DNA of 64,000 bases from Hanleya hanleyi (taxonomy: Eukaryota; Mollusca; Polyplacophora; Lepidopleurida; Hanleyidae). Positions within the stretch are counted from its first letter, which is position 1, and each line of letters opens with the position of its first letter. The translations under genes were made by a program, and so were the position numbers. The notes beneath the pieces are model-generated. The model was not told where the DNA came from. It made no database searches and saw only the letters and a program-made list of their open reading frames with translations. Shown here piece by piece: positions 1 to 13,100 of this stretch. The stretch covers positions 92,564 to 156,563 of the forward strand of contig JAVTVY010039337.1 of the NCBI GenBank assembly GCA_036873755.1. Reading direction: 5' to 3'.

Positions 1-2002
1 ATATCGCATCAACGTTGATGGGTAAAGATGAAAACAACTTAATTAAGTGACTCTTTTCAGTGAGTATTCATTCAGAATACAAAAAAAAAACAATCTGGCT
101 ATTCTCCCAGCTGAGATCCTCCATAATACCTCAATTTCTGGACATGTGTCGGTGAGTTCATTTGGCTCACAAGATGAAAATGTAAACATCTCTTCGATAC
201 GTACGTTCCCGTAAAATATTTGCCATGAAGATTGCGAACAAATGAAAAGACTAACGAACGCCGACTTCAGAGGATAGGACATGACTGCGAGAAGGTTGAA
301 AATTGGGGTCTTCATAATCCTGAACCGAAACCTGTCCAGCGAGAGAGCAACGAGATTAGTAATGTCTGCACCCTGAATTTTTAAAACTTACGAATTGACT
401 GCATCTGTCATTTTGCTAAAATAAAATTCTTAGATTTGGGTCGACGAAGAGGAGAACAAGGCAGAAACGCGGTTTTATTTGGAATGGGGACATTATGTAT
501 GAGCAAAAACTCCATGTGCCAGCAAGATGCTCAATCAGAACTAAAGGGTTAGTTCGTCAGTCCAAAGCGTATTTCTTTGTCGGAGGGTGGGGTGGAGGTC
601 CGCTCTGAATCAAAATGGGTTATTAGGGGGAGAGAGCTAATAAAATAAAATAAAACAATAGGATCTGCTGCATGCCAACGATAAATACAGTGCATTCCCG
701 ACGTCAGAGTGAATATGTCAGTGTTTCAGTGTACCTTCAGGCGAAAATCCCAATAAAATTTAAATTATTTTGGTATTTTCAAACATCCAGAATAAACTGA
801 AAAGCATGTAATAAATAGAAAATCCACCGCTTCTGAACGAATGCCACAAATATTTCATCTCGCGCGTTTGGGTGAGAAGTTGTCATTTTCAAAAGTGGCT
901 TTGCCACCACCACTCGTCGCCAGACGTCGTCAATGCTTTCCACCTCTTATATATCTCATCAGTTTAGATATTATCGTAGAGGGACAACTATTTGTCCCGG
1001 AAATTGATTGAAATTTCAGTTTAAGGGCCGCTTCCCGTACGGATTTCCCGGAAAACTCGGGTGGTGGTGAATTATAGGTGTCCAGTCCGACAAACCGCCA
1101 CACCGGTGAGACAACGTCCGGAAAAAAAAAGTACTGACAGAAATCGCAATGGATATTTCAAATTAGAGATACTTTTACATCCAACAAATTGGTCAATTGG
1201 CCAATCTATAGCTACTGGCAAGGATTAGAGAACGGATGTGTGAATCACGGTGATCGATAGAACAAGGAAACCCATAATATACCAGACAACAACATCACCA
1301 TGAACAATTCAGTGGGGTCCTCCAGTCACCTAATAGAGGAAGTCCCTATCATCAAACAACGTCTATCCAAACCTCTGTCACCCGCTGCATGCATCGTCCC
1401 AGAGAAAGCCTATGACAGTGTCACGGACGGGACCTACCCTACATCAAGTACAAGTTAAGCAAATGTTTGATCACTGGATAGATACGTGGTTACATTGACC
1501 ACCTACCGGTACCGAATCCACAGATGCAGCTTTTCTACCATTTGCAGTCGAAGATCGAAATAAATATTAATGTGGAGAAAAATGGCCCAATGGTGATGGC
1601 ATTTCTGACAACTGCAACCTTTATCTTTAGCGAAATCCATCAACTTTCCTGTCGACAGCGAATTACGCCTTTATAAATTAAAACACCATTTTGGCGAGAC
1701 CGCGACTTGTAATATAATTTTCATGGTTCATCCTCAGATAACCATCGAGGGAAAAATTCAGTTCAGAATCTCCCATGAAAACCAAAGGTTAGGCAAAGCA
1801 CTAAAGATAGGATCATTTCAAAGTGTTTGCACATGAATGTTATCCTGTTTGAATGTCCCGGCCCAGCTGAGGAAAGATGAGTTTACACATCAATGCTATC
1901 CTATACGAATATACTAGCCCAGCTGGGGACAGATCGGTTACTCTTGACAAGTGTAGGAATTTGTCGGCTATCATCTATTAAAACGATTCCTACTTCAACG
2001 AG
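1..2002. other. 5' flank with no gene recognised
   Basis: No open frame here has recognisable protein content, and short frames do not link into the downstream exon chain with good splice sites. The missing 5' exons of the CHRD/ZP gene could be here or further upstream. Nothing else supported was seen. Confidence 0.5.
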
Positions 2003-2115
2003 GAATCAAGCAACAACTCGTTCTACTCGTGGAACACTGCGGGGTATCCAGATTGGACAGTACATTCCACCTCAAAAATCACGTTCGCAGAACATTTACA
2101 TATCAACACAGCGGT
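2003..2115 (+). CDS. Possible upstream exon of the CHRD/ZP gene
   Basis: After a weak acceptor (ttcaacgag) the frame reads E-S-S-N-N-S-F-Y-S-W-N-T-A-G-Y-P-D-W and runs to a gtgtga donor. If the exon ends at 2115 it leaves two bases, which fits the phase needed by the exon at 2302. The residues (Trp, Tyr, N-glycosylation-like Asn-Asn-Ser) suit an extracellular domain. The acceptor is poor and no homology is recognised, so this is tentative. Confidence 0.3.
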
Positions 2116-2301
2116 GTGTGAATCCCTAACTCTCGCTCTCTCTCTCTAGAGTATTTATGTAGTTCAAGGCAAAGAAATATCAAACTATTAATGGCACGTG
2201 ATCAAATGAAGAACGATACATTAAAGACTTCTGGTATTTTCTTCGAAGTCATGTTCATTGGGGCATAGTTCTTCACCTGATCTTATTCCCTACCTTTACA
2301 G

Positions 2302-5300
2302 GCCGACTCCCGCGGGACAGGGAAAGTTTTTGAACAGCTGTACTGAGTATCCCTACAACCTTGACGGGCCATGGCCGTACGCTCCAATATCCACCTTTGA
2401 TGTAAGTACTATAAACGTGAAACTATGCACGGAAAGCGAGAAACTGAAATGCAGACTGTCACATTGTTTTCTGTTTGCATTTGACGTTATGGTACCCATT
2501 CGGGTTTACAACATATGATATTAGAAACAAGTTTACCTTTGACCATACTTTCTGTAGTTGATGGCCGCAAATGTTACATTCTATTAAAGTTCAGGATTTC
2601 TCACAAGTACTACTTTCTTTCTCTTTAAAAAAAATCAATTTTCGTATTTTCCAAATTAGACAGTTAATTCATTCACTGAATTTGAGATTTATGTTTTCAG
2701 GTGGACCCAGCTGTCGTAGATACGTTCTTCTTCGCGGCCTCTATTAACTTCCAGTTTCGTACACTAACTTACGATGTCCATCCGAAAGATGTAAATTTGA
2801 CAGATATGTGAGTCAATTTTCTATTGCAGCAGCTATATAATTTCTGCATGTACCGTCCGTATGTCGTGGTTTGGGTGAACTGATATTTTTTTGTGAAAAG
2901 ATATGACAAAAATGTTTGTCTAAATATCCTTTTCAGTGTTGCAGATTCAGAGGGATTTTACGATGTCCCCACGGGATTGATAGCTAAACGTTTCCGTAGA
3001 GTGTCTATTGATGAGCCCATATATCGAGGAGAAATCGATGTACCTGACCCGTTTCTCCGAGAGCGATTGCTGGTAATGACCTTAATCTCGATAGTTTGGT
3101 ATCCCTTTTCTCGGCATTGAATTATACAGCCTGATTCATATGTATAACATTGTAATATGTACTGTCTGACAATCAATACACAGAATAAATATTCAGGTGA
3201 GCATTTTTGGAAAGAACAGTTCCCTGACATAACCTACTACTGTTCCTCTTGCAATATCATCTTAATATACTTGACAACAACTGGGAGATTTTTAGAAAAG
3301 TATAGAATAATGCAACTGGTCATTGTTACACAGTTTAATTCGTCACAGTTTACTTTATACGAATCATTCCATTTCAGAGTGGAAGAATAGGAATTGGACT
3401 TCGGACCTTTGAAGAGGGCCTCATTTTATTCAACCTAATTAAAAAATCGACTGTACGTACTAAATATATAAAAAGTTTCAACATTTTATTATGTATTCTT
3501 GATGAAATACTGCGTATTCTCTTATTTGTCCATCTCAAAGTTTACATACATTTAGAATCGGTAAAGTGAACCAGTGAATTCGTATACAGAACCGATTTTA
3601 AAACAATATCTATGTTAAACACATTATACTCATAGGAATCATCTCCGATTGTATCTGTTTCCCCTACCGGGAGTGAAAACTCAGCAGTTGAAATAGAATA
3701 CGGATTATAAAAAGTAATCTTATATTTGTCGTGAAATGCTAAAACTAATGCAAGGAACAATTAAAAAAGTGATATCGTAGATAAGCCACGAAAGAAGAGA
3801 ACAGGAACGAAGCAACTTCTTGGACGAAGTGAAAATGTTTAGATTCAATTGAACTAGCAAAGCCTGTGTCGTGTCGGAAGAGTATATCTTAAGTCACAGG
3901 TGTCATTAATCCATAATAGACTATGACAAACTTATCATTTTTGTAAGCAGACCAATTAAATGGTCATGCCATCATGTCAAAATAGACCGTGGCGGTTCCA
4001 TTTTTCTATGTTGAACTTACAGTAAATGAACATTTCCGGTTTCAGCTCTCACGAAATGACATCATGACTTGCATGTTGAAGGTATTGTTAATGAACATTT
4101 CTGGACATGTGAACGTACGACCGTCAAGGGGACTATGTGTAGTAAACTCAATTTCGTTTTTATTACTGTAGAGATTTGAAAGGGGTTTGTATCTGGGTAA
4201 CAGCCTCAGCTACACAGCAACTGGATTGCTGAAATCTCTGCAGTTTTCCGGCCGAAATGCAGTTTATACGACAGCTGTTGAACAATCGGGTCCGTGTGCT
4301 TTACCCACAAGGAATCTTAATGTAAGTCTGATCATGGATTCTGCTAACAATCGTGTCTTTCAAACAACAGAGTATCATATAATCAAAATGAATTGTCCCT
4401 TTCGTTTAGGTCTTCTATCGTTGTTTGCGAACGGGAAAGTGTGCAACACATTTATTAAACTTTAGACTTATTCCATCTATTGTTATTAATTTGTTTTAAA
4501 TTAACAAATGAGACGATACTCAGTTTGGGAAAATTAAAACCGTCTTTACTTCATACAAATATATGTATTAGACTTTGGCTAGGAGAATCATTCTTGTAGC
4601 GAAAACGAAATGATATATTTGTTTTTCAAGGCCGTATTGATGTCAACTGATGCCCCCGGAGAAGTGCGCGGACTGGTCGAGATGTCACAACTGGAATATA
4701 ACCTGTATCTAACAGCCATTCTCCCTGTTCCAGAGAACATTACAACCACTGCGCAACAACTGTATTTCACCCACACAAGACGGAATATATGTTAGTCCTA
4801 CAGTCTTTTGGTTAAGATCACAAAGCCAGCTTCGGTACAATCTACATTTATATATGTTCTTATTTTGGTTTGTATAGTCTTCACAAAAAATACTTATTTA
4901 TCCACGAAACTAGAAGAGCTAAAACAAAATTCCTCACTTGTATTCATATCCTAGTTACCTTTCTATTCTGCAAAAAAAATGACCATAATAAAAATTGAAA
5001 CCTTGTTGTTCTAGTTAACATTACAGCCCGGTTAAGCGTTCCTGGAGAACTGTCTCAGCCCCGTTCTAACAGTTACATATACGATGGTATAGCTGATCTC
5101 GTGGATTTCATGGTACTCACCGGAGGTGCGTTAACCTTTTGAACCATGATAATGTCGATCCGCAGTAGTTCGCTCCCAAGTACTAAAAACTGGGTAATGT
5201 GTATGTTTTTGTTTAAGTGAACGCGATGTGATCGAACCTATCATTCAAATCCAAATATATATACCACCATCTTTAACACACGAAGTCATTGAAAACGTTT

Positions 5301-6116
5301 GACGGTTCCTCTCTGGTAAGAAGCTCGATTGTGTTTTCTAATTTTCACTGCATGTAATTTCGGTGCAGGTTCTTACGGAGAAAGTCCTTCTATTAATGAT
5401 GCTGAATTCTTTGTGGGCGACTATTGGTTATCAACAAATCTAATCTCAGGACTAAACTTCATTACGATATATTACAAGAGTATGAAGATTTTGCCTCAAA
5501 ATTGTTATCGTGGACGGCATTATTGGGTGTTAAGGTTAGACTGATATAACGTTTTGTTACAGGTGAAATGCCAGATACAGTCAGAGCTTCTTTAACATCC
5601 GCTGTTGAGGGATCGCTAATATTAACAAGGTTGACAGGAACAGTCAAAAATGGAGTTTCGGTAAGTAAACTTACAGCCGTAAAACTAGACGTAATTAAGT
5701 GGTTTTATTATTATTTTTCCATTTTTTTAATGGTTTCCGAAATTTTCAAACAAAGCATAATTCAACTACAGTAGCAATATCGAATATATTGTCTTATACA
5801 GCGAAAGTTATTCCATTTTACATTTCCACAAGTTATTTGGTTTTGGATTTTGCCTTGTCTAGGCTTTGATTCGAGATGAATGGGGTCAAATAACTGGGAT
5901 GGCCATCCTGTCTTTTGGCGAAAACACACTCCTCGATACCACGCTTCTGGTAAGGAACTCCATATCTTTCTACTAGGAAACATGCCAGTTCATAATCATG
6001 TTGCGTTTGTAATTCAAACATATCTACATTTGTGAGTGCCCTGTATTCCAATCTCTGCCAACCTCAGAGCTGTGATTTCGCTATATAGCTGCAATATTGC
6101 TGAATTGTTAAACCTT

Positions 6117-6151
<35 letters not shown>

Positions 6152-7108
6152 TGTCTGATTGATAAATGGTGAAATCCTGGAGCAATTTTTGTAACGTCGG
6201 TTTTCATCATCTTTGCAAAATCTATTCTATGTGACAGAGATCCAAAGGAAATGGGCAATATTTGCATGTTGTTTGAGATAGTTTCTGAGAAACATTTTTT
6301 CGAAGATACTGATCTTGAATACAATAATTGGAGCATATATCAATTTCTTAACAAGATCCATCACATTCGCCATATATTCTTATCACAAGGATGCTAGCAA
6401 CTCGTGGATGGTATGCGAACTGCGGCTGCTTCGCGAATACCATATCTGAAGTCTATATATGATGATATAAGAGACATATTGAAAACTAGAGCTGGTAGAG
6501 CTGAATCCCTCATTGTCTCTCACATATTTTACAGCTTGTAAACTTCACTGGCATGCCTCTGCCAGGCGGATTGTATGGGCCAGCCCTCCCTGGACGATCA
6601 GGTCCCCGAGTTTTCCCACCAGCACACAATATCAGCATGAGTCCTCTCGGAAATGGAATTTGGGCGGCATCTGCAATGATAGAGGTGAGCTATGTAGTAA
6701 AATAACCTGTGTTTTTAGCCTACACATTCCCAATGGCGTAATAATAAGGCATGTATTTGTAGCATCTCCAGAGATGGAGCTCCATCGCTCCCAGATGACG
6801 CCCTTATCTGTCCCCTCCATTTTAACCTAGGATGAAATCCACACCATAACCACCCTGGAGCAGTTTTGTCTCAACGTGCCTGGCTTTTCTATTCAACTTG
6901 TTAATTATGCTAAGGAAAGAAGTTTCACTATATCAGTTTGCATTTTCTGTCCTGATATTATTCGCATTTTTAGTTTTGTTTACAAGGATATGAAAACTGT
7001 ATTTTTTAGGCCAACAGTGCTCAGTATATACGATACCTTTGGTCTGGCTGGTTTTACATAGATGTCGCGCGAAATTTGAACACAGAGCATCGTCAAATCA
7101 GCGGTCAG
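2302..7108 (+). CDS. Exons of the N-terminal CHRD-like repeats
   Basis: These thirteen exons encode about 473 residues. CHRD domains usually end with a stretch like 'L-x-G-x-x-x-V-x-T-x-x-x-P-x-G-E-I-R-G'. Here I see related endings: LLSGRIGIGLRTFEEG near residues 112-127, LMSTDAPGEVRGLVEM near 203-220, and WSGWFYIDVARNLNTEH near 451-468. The spacing of 100-250 residues suggests three or four diverged repeats. There are several N-x-S/T sequons, for example NLT, NIT, NFT and NIS, as expected of a secreted ectodomain. The CHRD family name comes from chordin; its role in this gene is not known. A profile search should decide the number of repeats. Confidence 0.55.
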
Positions 7109-10100
7109 GTAAGTATAGAACAAAGTTATTAGAGATAATGTAACTCTCTTTAGAATACTGCAATCACTTGGCAAGTTTGAAAAAATGAAATCCAGACTGT
7201 AGACGGCTGATACGAAGGAAACGTGACATGACAACATCTTTTCATTAAGTCATAACAGGGTAGGAACATAGAATGGTGTCATCGGATATGCAGTCATTTA
7301 TCCCACAGCTTGCACTCTGACAGCTGTGCAAGCTGATTTGCAAACGCAAACTGAATTTTTTAATTAAATATAAGATTTGTTTTCTTGATTTCTTCTTTTT
7401 GGAAAAAAAGGATAAACGATGACAAATTTTAAATAAATATAAAATTGCAGCTCCATAGTGTGTGTAATTTTAGCATGTTGTGGACTGTGATACCAATCTC
7501 CAATGTACGAGTTGTTACAGCGAAACAGCTCACCAATTACCAGTATACGAGTTGTCAGAGCATTTCCATCATAGCTCTCTAGATTTGTATCTAATACCGC
7601 TTATGCCGGTGCTAGGGGCCGTGTGGTCATATCATCCAAGTTGCCACATGAACAGATACAATAAAAGCGTACCTGAGAAACAACACATATCACTAATCGT
7701 TAGATTCTTGGTATGTGCTTTAGAATAGGTTAACCAGAGGACTATTCTGTGAAGTCATGTGACGCAGTCAGTATGTCGGCACCTCTTCCCACTTCCCTTA
7801 TATGTGTTGTAATATATTTGTAACTGTTTATGTCTAACTTGAATGAATTGAGACATTGACATTAACATGTACCAAAAGAGCCAAGACATCCCAAGGACCT
7901 TGAGAGATTCTCGAATGAAATGGTGTTTTTCTCAACAACGCTTTGGTTGTGAGTGTAAAGTTGATAATTTGAATGATGCGATAGCCCGGTTCATAACACC
8001 GACTCGAGTCAATCAGCTACATGAAACTTGGATCTTATTTTTGGATACATCTTTGTGAAAACCAATATTTCATTCTAATGTATTGTAAGATATAACGTCA
8101 ACGTTTCTTTCTTCATACATACAGTTGTCAAAGGTGGATAAATGGGCATGCCAAAATTCTGCAAGCGTTCTTTGTAAGTATGACCAATTATAGTTTAAGT
8201 ATATGAAAGTACTCGAAACTCCAAGCGCGTCCAATCAAAGCTTCTCATTTTCACATGCTGATAGCAAAAGAGGAGCGTAGCGTGCAAGATCTATGGTGTT
8301 ACGTTTCTTAATCCGAGGCTAGGGGTTGTATGAACCCATTTACTTCGACATCACCATGATGTTCATATGAACAGGCACAATCAAGTGTGACTGATATATC
8401 ATCCACTAGATAACGACCATGCAACGAAAATCATATAGATTAAAAATACTGATCAGCTATTTGGATTTGATACTTTCGGAACATCACGATGTTTTGCCGG
8501 CATCATTGAAAACTGTTGACCGCCTCTCTCTTTCATGGAACTAGCCTATGTTTATATATACTATGATTGTGGATGTGCTAGAAGCCAAGGTTAATGCTGT
8601 TATATGAATTAGGTCTTTGTATTATGGACGCGGAAATTCTTTAATGGAAGTCGACTGAATTTTGAATGGCAGACTAGACGCTTGTAATATTGCGTTCCAA
8701 AGCGAATGATTATTTCCAAAAAGCAATCTTAGGTCATTTTAATATAAATTTACATCGGTTCTTCGCGAATTTTGTCTATGCTCTTTGTGGCTCCCATCTC
8801 GTCTCCATTCTACGAGAATGCCATATGCAGTCAACCAGATGCCCCCACACCCTCGTAATGTCATTGATTACATGAGAGTGAAACTCTGTGAATGGCATGA
8901 TGTTAGTCCATTTCCTTCGCGTGCTAAGGAGAATACCGGATTCAATTTTTCAATTGGAATTGCTTATTCAAGTTGACTTAGGAAGAAGTAAATAGAATAA
9001 GAGAGTTTTCGCGTCAATAATCAAAAGATCTATTTCGTATGACATTTATCACCAGTTCCTAATGTGTATGAAATAAAAATAATCAAAACACAAGATGGTT
9101 TCCCAGAAGAGAGAAGCGGTCAACAGTTTTTAATGTTATCAGCGAGATATGATGATGTTCTATGCATAAAATCCTGACCACTGGCCATTATTCTTTATTG
9201 AATACACAATTCATATAATGAACTTCAGGTCGTTTCCAAAGTATGTATGTCATTCTCGCTTTGATTGTGTCTGCTCTTTTGAACACCTTGGATGTGTAAA
9301 ACACATGATATTCAAACGTCTCCTAACCCCCAGTTAATCGGAATGAGACACAGGATACGAAACTTAGCGCCAGAGATTTTCATCGCTATTATCGCATTTT
9401 TCCGTCAGTGTACGATATTTATCACAAATTTTAGAAGCTTTGAATGGAGGCGTTTAGTGATTTAGCCCTGTTTGACAAGTCTACAGTAGGATTCTGTGGC
9501 ATTGATTAAATGCGTCACAGTCCGCACATAATTCATCAAATTCCACCAGACAAGATATGTATACGCCGTATGCAGATCCTCCTGGAATATTGCTATCCGA
9601 GAATGGGTAGTTAACTTTGTCAAAACTGTTATCGTCTCTCTTGTCGTAGAGTCGGTGTGAGAGAAAGCCCTGATCATTCTTATAAAGGTATAGGTCCAGA
9701 TATGATGTTCCATCTGGGCTGTCAGTAGTTTCCTTCAAATCCAGTGAACGGGATAAATATCCTTCACAGATAATATGCGATTATCCAGTGCAATTGATCG
9801 TCCATATAGCGTTTGGTGAATGAGAAGGAACGGGCTTTGGAATGGTTATCTTTTGACAATTTCTACATATAGGCGAATTCATACGAGAACAGGTATAGAT
9901 CGGTCAAATGTGGTGCACAATTTGTACCCTTTGGAATACCTATACGCTGTTGGTATATGGTATTGCCGGATTTTACATAGATATTGTTAATGAAAAATTC
10001 AAGCTATTCTATAAAAAAAGAAGCATCGGAAGAATGATATTCTCTACGTGCAGCAGAGCTAAAAAAGGCTTATGGATCATTCTTATTTCCATTGAGAAAT

Positions 10101-13100
10101 GAAATACACTATTTAAATCAAGTTCAATGGCGAAGGGTACCTTTTCGGTGGCGAAAAATGTAGGCGTGTTCACTGTGGTGATTGAAAAGTCGTCCCCATG
10201 TTGCGTTTCTGCGAAGAATGTCACCGTTTGACATAAAACAAGATTCTTCTTTCGAATATGTTACAAAGCGTGAACACCCTCTGACGCACAACATGACTAA
10301 CTAATATTTGAGGATTTACGATTATGGGTATACGGTCTACAAAAAATGATTCATAAACTTTACCTTGCAACTCTTGCTATCCATAGAATTAGTTTAATTC
10401 CCTCACATGAGCTCGGTCAACTTCTTCGGAACTTTCTCGAGAATACGCAATTAGTTTTGCACGTTCATCGGGCAAGATATCGAACACAAACTCTCCCATC
10501 GGAATTGCGAAAACTAAAATATGGGTATCGGCTGTCGGATATTGTCCTTGTATTGGACACACCATGCAAACGTTGTTGGTGATGACGTTGGACACACCTG
10601 TCACTATGCAAACGTTGTTGGTGATGACGTTGGATGCTATTGAGATTCTTCACTGAAACGGCCATTTCAACAATTTCATTGGGGTTGAAAGGTCTCCGGA
10701 AAGACTTGCAGTTGAAAAACAGGTTTTCGAAGCCTGTCCCCAGGTGTCTATGTCATTTGAACAATGTGACAAAACCATTACAAGAAACTGAGTCATGTAG
10801 TGGTGACAAGGGAAGTTTACCTTATGAGTCACAAGCAATGTGAAAGTTACGTTTTCAACACTTTGAGGCAATATTCCCATTAATAAACTAGCACGCCTCT
10901 TGACAAAATAGTATACGATGGCGTTTGACTTTCGAGGTCAATCGAGAAATATCCACATAACTCCACATTTCGAGAAATATCCACATAACTCGTCAGAAAT
11001 GTGTCCAAATTTGATTTTTTTTCTGATAAAGCAAGCATTTCGGCGAAGAATGTATTTTAAAAATGAAATAAATCCCTTGAATTACAAGCGTCTAGTCCGT
11101 CATTCTATGACGTCATTCGTCATAGATAAACTTCAATCTCACTATAGGGGCATTAGACCATTGACAGCAGTCGAATACTCTAGTACAGTTCTGTAGAGAA
11201 CGTGGCGAAAATCAATAATATGACCTCTTTAACGGTATAAGCTATCGATTAATTAATTTTGGGATATATATTTTGGGTTGAAACAAAGGCTATTAGCGGG
11301 TAGAGTGATGGTTTATATTCGGGTGTAATCTGAGCGCTACGAGCGTGTTAACGATATTACCATTGCGGGAAGTGCTAGAAGCCAAGACGGAACTCGTTCA
11401 GCGGACATGCGTTGTACGGAGTTTGGATAAACTCTTGACGATAACCGGCTCAAAATATCATGAAGAAATACAACATACCAGGAGTCGACTAAAATCGCCA
11501 TTTCTTTGACAACTACACTCGTTGTTGCAGGCATGGTGGCTGAGTTAACCCTCAACGGCCAGCCCTTAACAGTTAGCAGATTCGCTGCGAGAATAGTTCC
11601 AGCTAACGCCTTCGTAGCCTTTTACCCGAGAAAAACAGGTCTTGATTTCAGGTAAGTAACAGTCAAGAAAACCTCAAAGTTGTCATCAAGTGATTATCGC
11701 AAAATTGTATACAAGTTTATTATTGTATTGTAGTAATATTGAAATGTATAGTCACATATTAACTTTATATGCATTACGCCGTCATAGCCCAGATGACTAT
11801 ACAAGACTCAACTACTTACTTTGCTCCCTTAACTCATACATGATGGAGAACATATAATCAGATACTCCAGCCGTTTAAACCGGGGAATTGTACTGTCATT
11901 ATAACGGAGTTTATGCGTATTTTATTCTCTAACCATTGATGAAATTGAAACATGAATTATACACAATAAAATTCCTCACTCCGTTTTCTTGGTCAAATAC
12001 CATATAATTTTGTTTCGAATAACTTTAATCAATTGAACGGCGTTACCTTGATATGCCACATTTTCTCGGCCTTGACAAGTAAACGAAGTGAAAACACTGT
12101 TATATTTTGGAAGCAATGTAATTGCCTAATGTTCATAATTTCAAAGCATTATCATCCGCGATGTCTTGGTCGGCGGGGATCGGGTACACAATGTGACATT
12201 GGTGGGCTTAGATGAAGATAACGCTGTGACAATAGATGTGACGCCTGCTCTACGACAATCTACCCTGGAAAGTAATGCAGTGGAAGGAGAGGTGAGCGAG
12301 AAAGATTCCGTACATCATGTAAACCATCTTTGCTGAAAATCTCAGTTCCAAATGGAAACTAATAATTTCCTGAGTTACTAAAAAACATTTCGATCATTTA
12401 GCCGTTACAATTCGATTAAATTATGAATTTATCTTTGTAGGGATCAGTAACTTTGAGTGACAAATACCGGCGTTTATTGAAGGATGGACTTCTTCGTATG
12501 CTGCTATTAACTGAGCTCTACCCAAATGGCGAAATTTTTGGAGATATTCCATCGATGGAGAATACTACTAAACAGGTAATAATGCTGCTATCACAGGTAA
12601 TAATGCTGCTATCACAGGTAATAATGCTGCTATCACAGGTAATAATGCTGCTATCACAGGTAATAATGCTGCTATCACAGGTAATAATGTTGCTATCACA
12701 GGTAATAATGCTGCTATCACAGGTAATAATGCTGCTATCACAGGTAATAATGCTGCTATCACAGGTAATAATGCTGCTATCACAGGTAATAATGCTGCTA
12801 TCGCATGTGATAATGTTGCTATCACAGGTAATAATGCTACTATCACAGGTAATAATGTTGCTATCACAGGTAATAATGCTGCTATCACAGGTAATAATGC
12901 TGCTATCACAGGTAATAATGTTGCTATCACAGGTAATAATGCTGCTATCACAGGTAATAATGCTGCTATCACAGGTAATAATGCTGCTATCACAGGTAAT
13001 AATGCTACTATCACAGGTAATAATGTTGCTATCACAGGTAATAATGCTGCTATCACAGGTAATAATGCTGCTATCACAGGTAATAATGCTGCTATCACAG

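Larger units (their letters stand above)
7109..11530 (+). other. Large intronic stretch with old repeats
   Basis: Apart from the 49-bp exon at 8125-8173, this is intron sequence. It holds a 212-bp repeat at 7601-7812, a copy of the RT-element 3' segment at about 8240-8693, a reverse-strand RT remnant at about 8985-9740, and short direct repeats at about 10556-10635 and 10950-11000. I see no further exon needed for phase continuity. Confidence 0.5.

Noticed and set aside
7444..7470. Possible exon after the ttgcag acceptor
   Set aside because: It has no suitable donor, and the exon at 8125-8173 already gives the phase required by the next exon.
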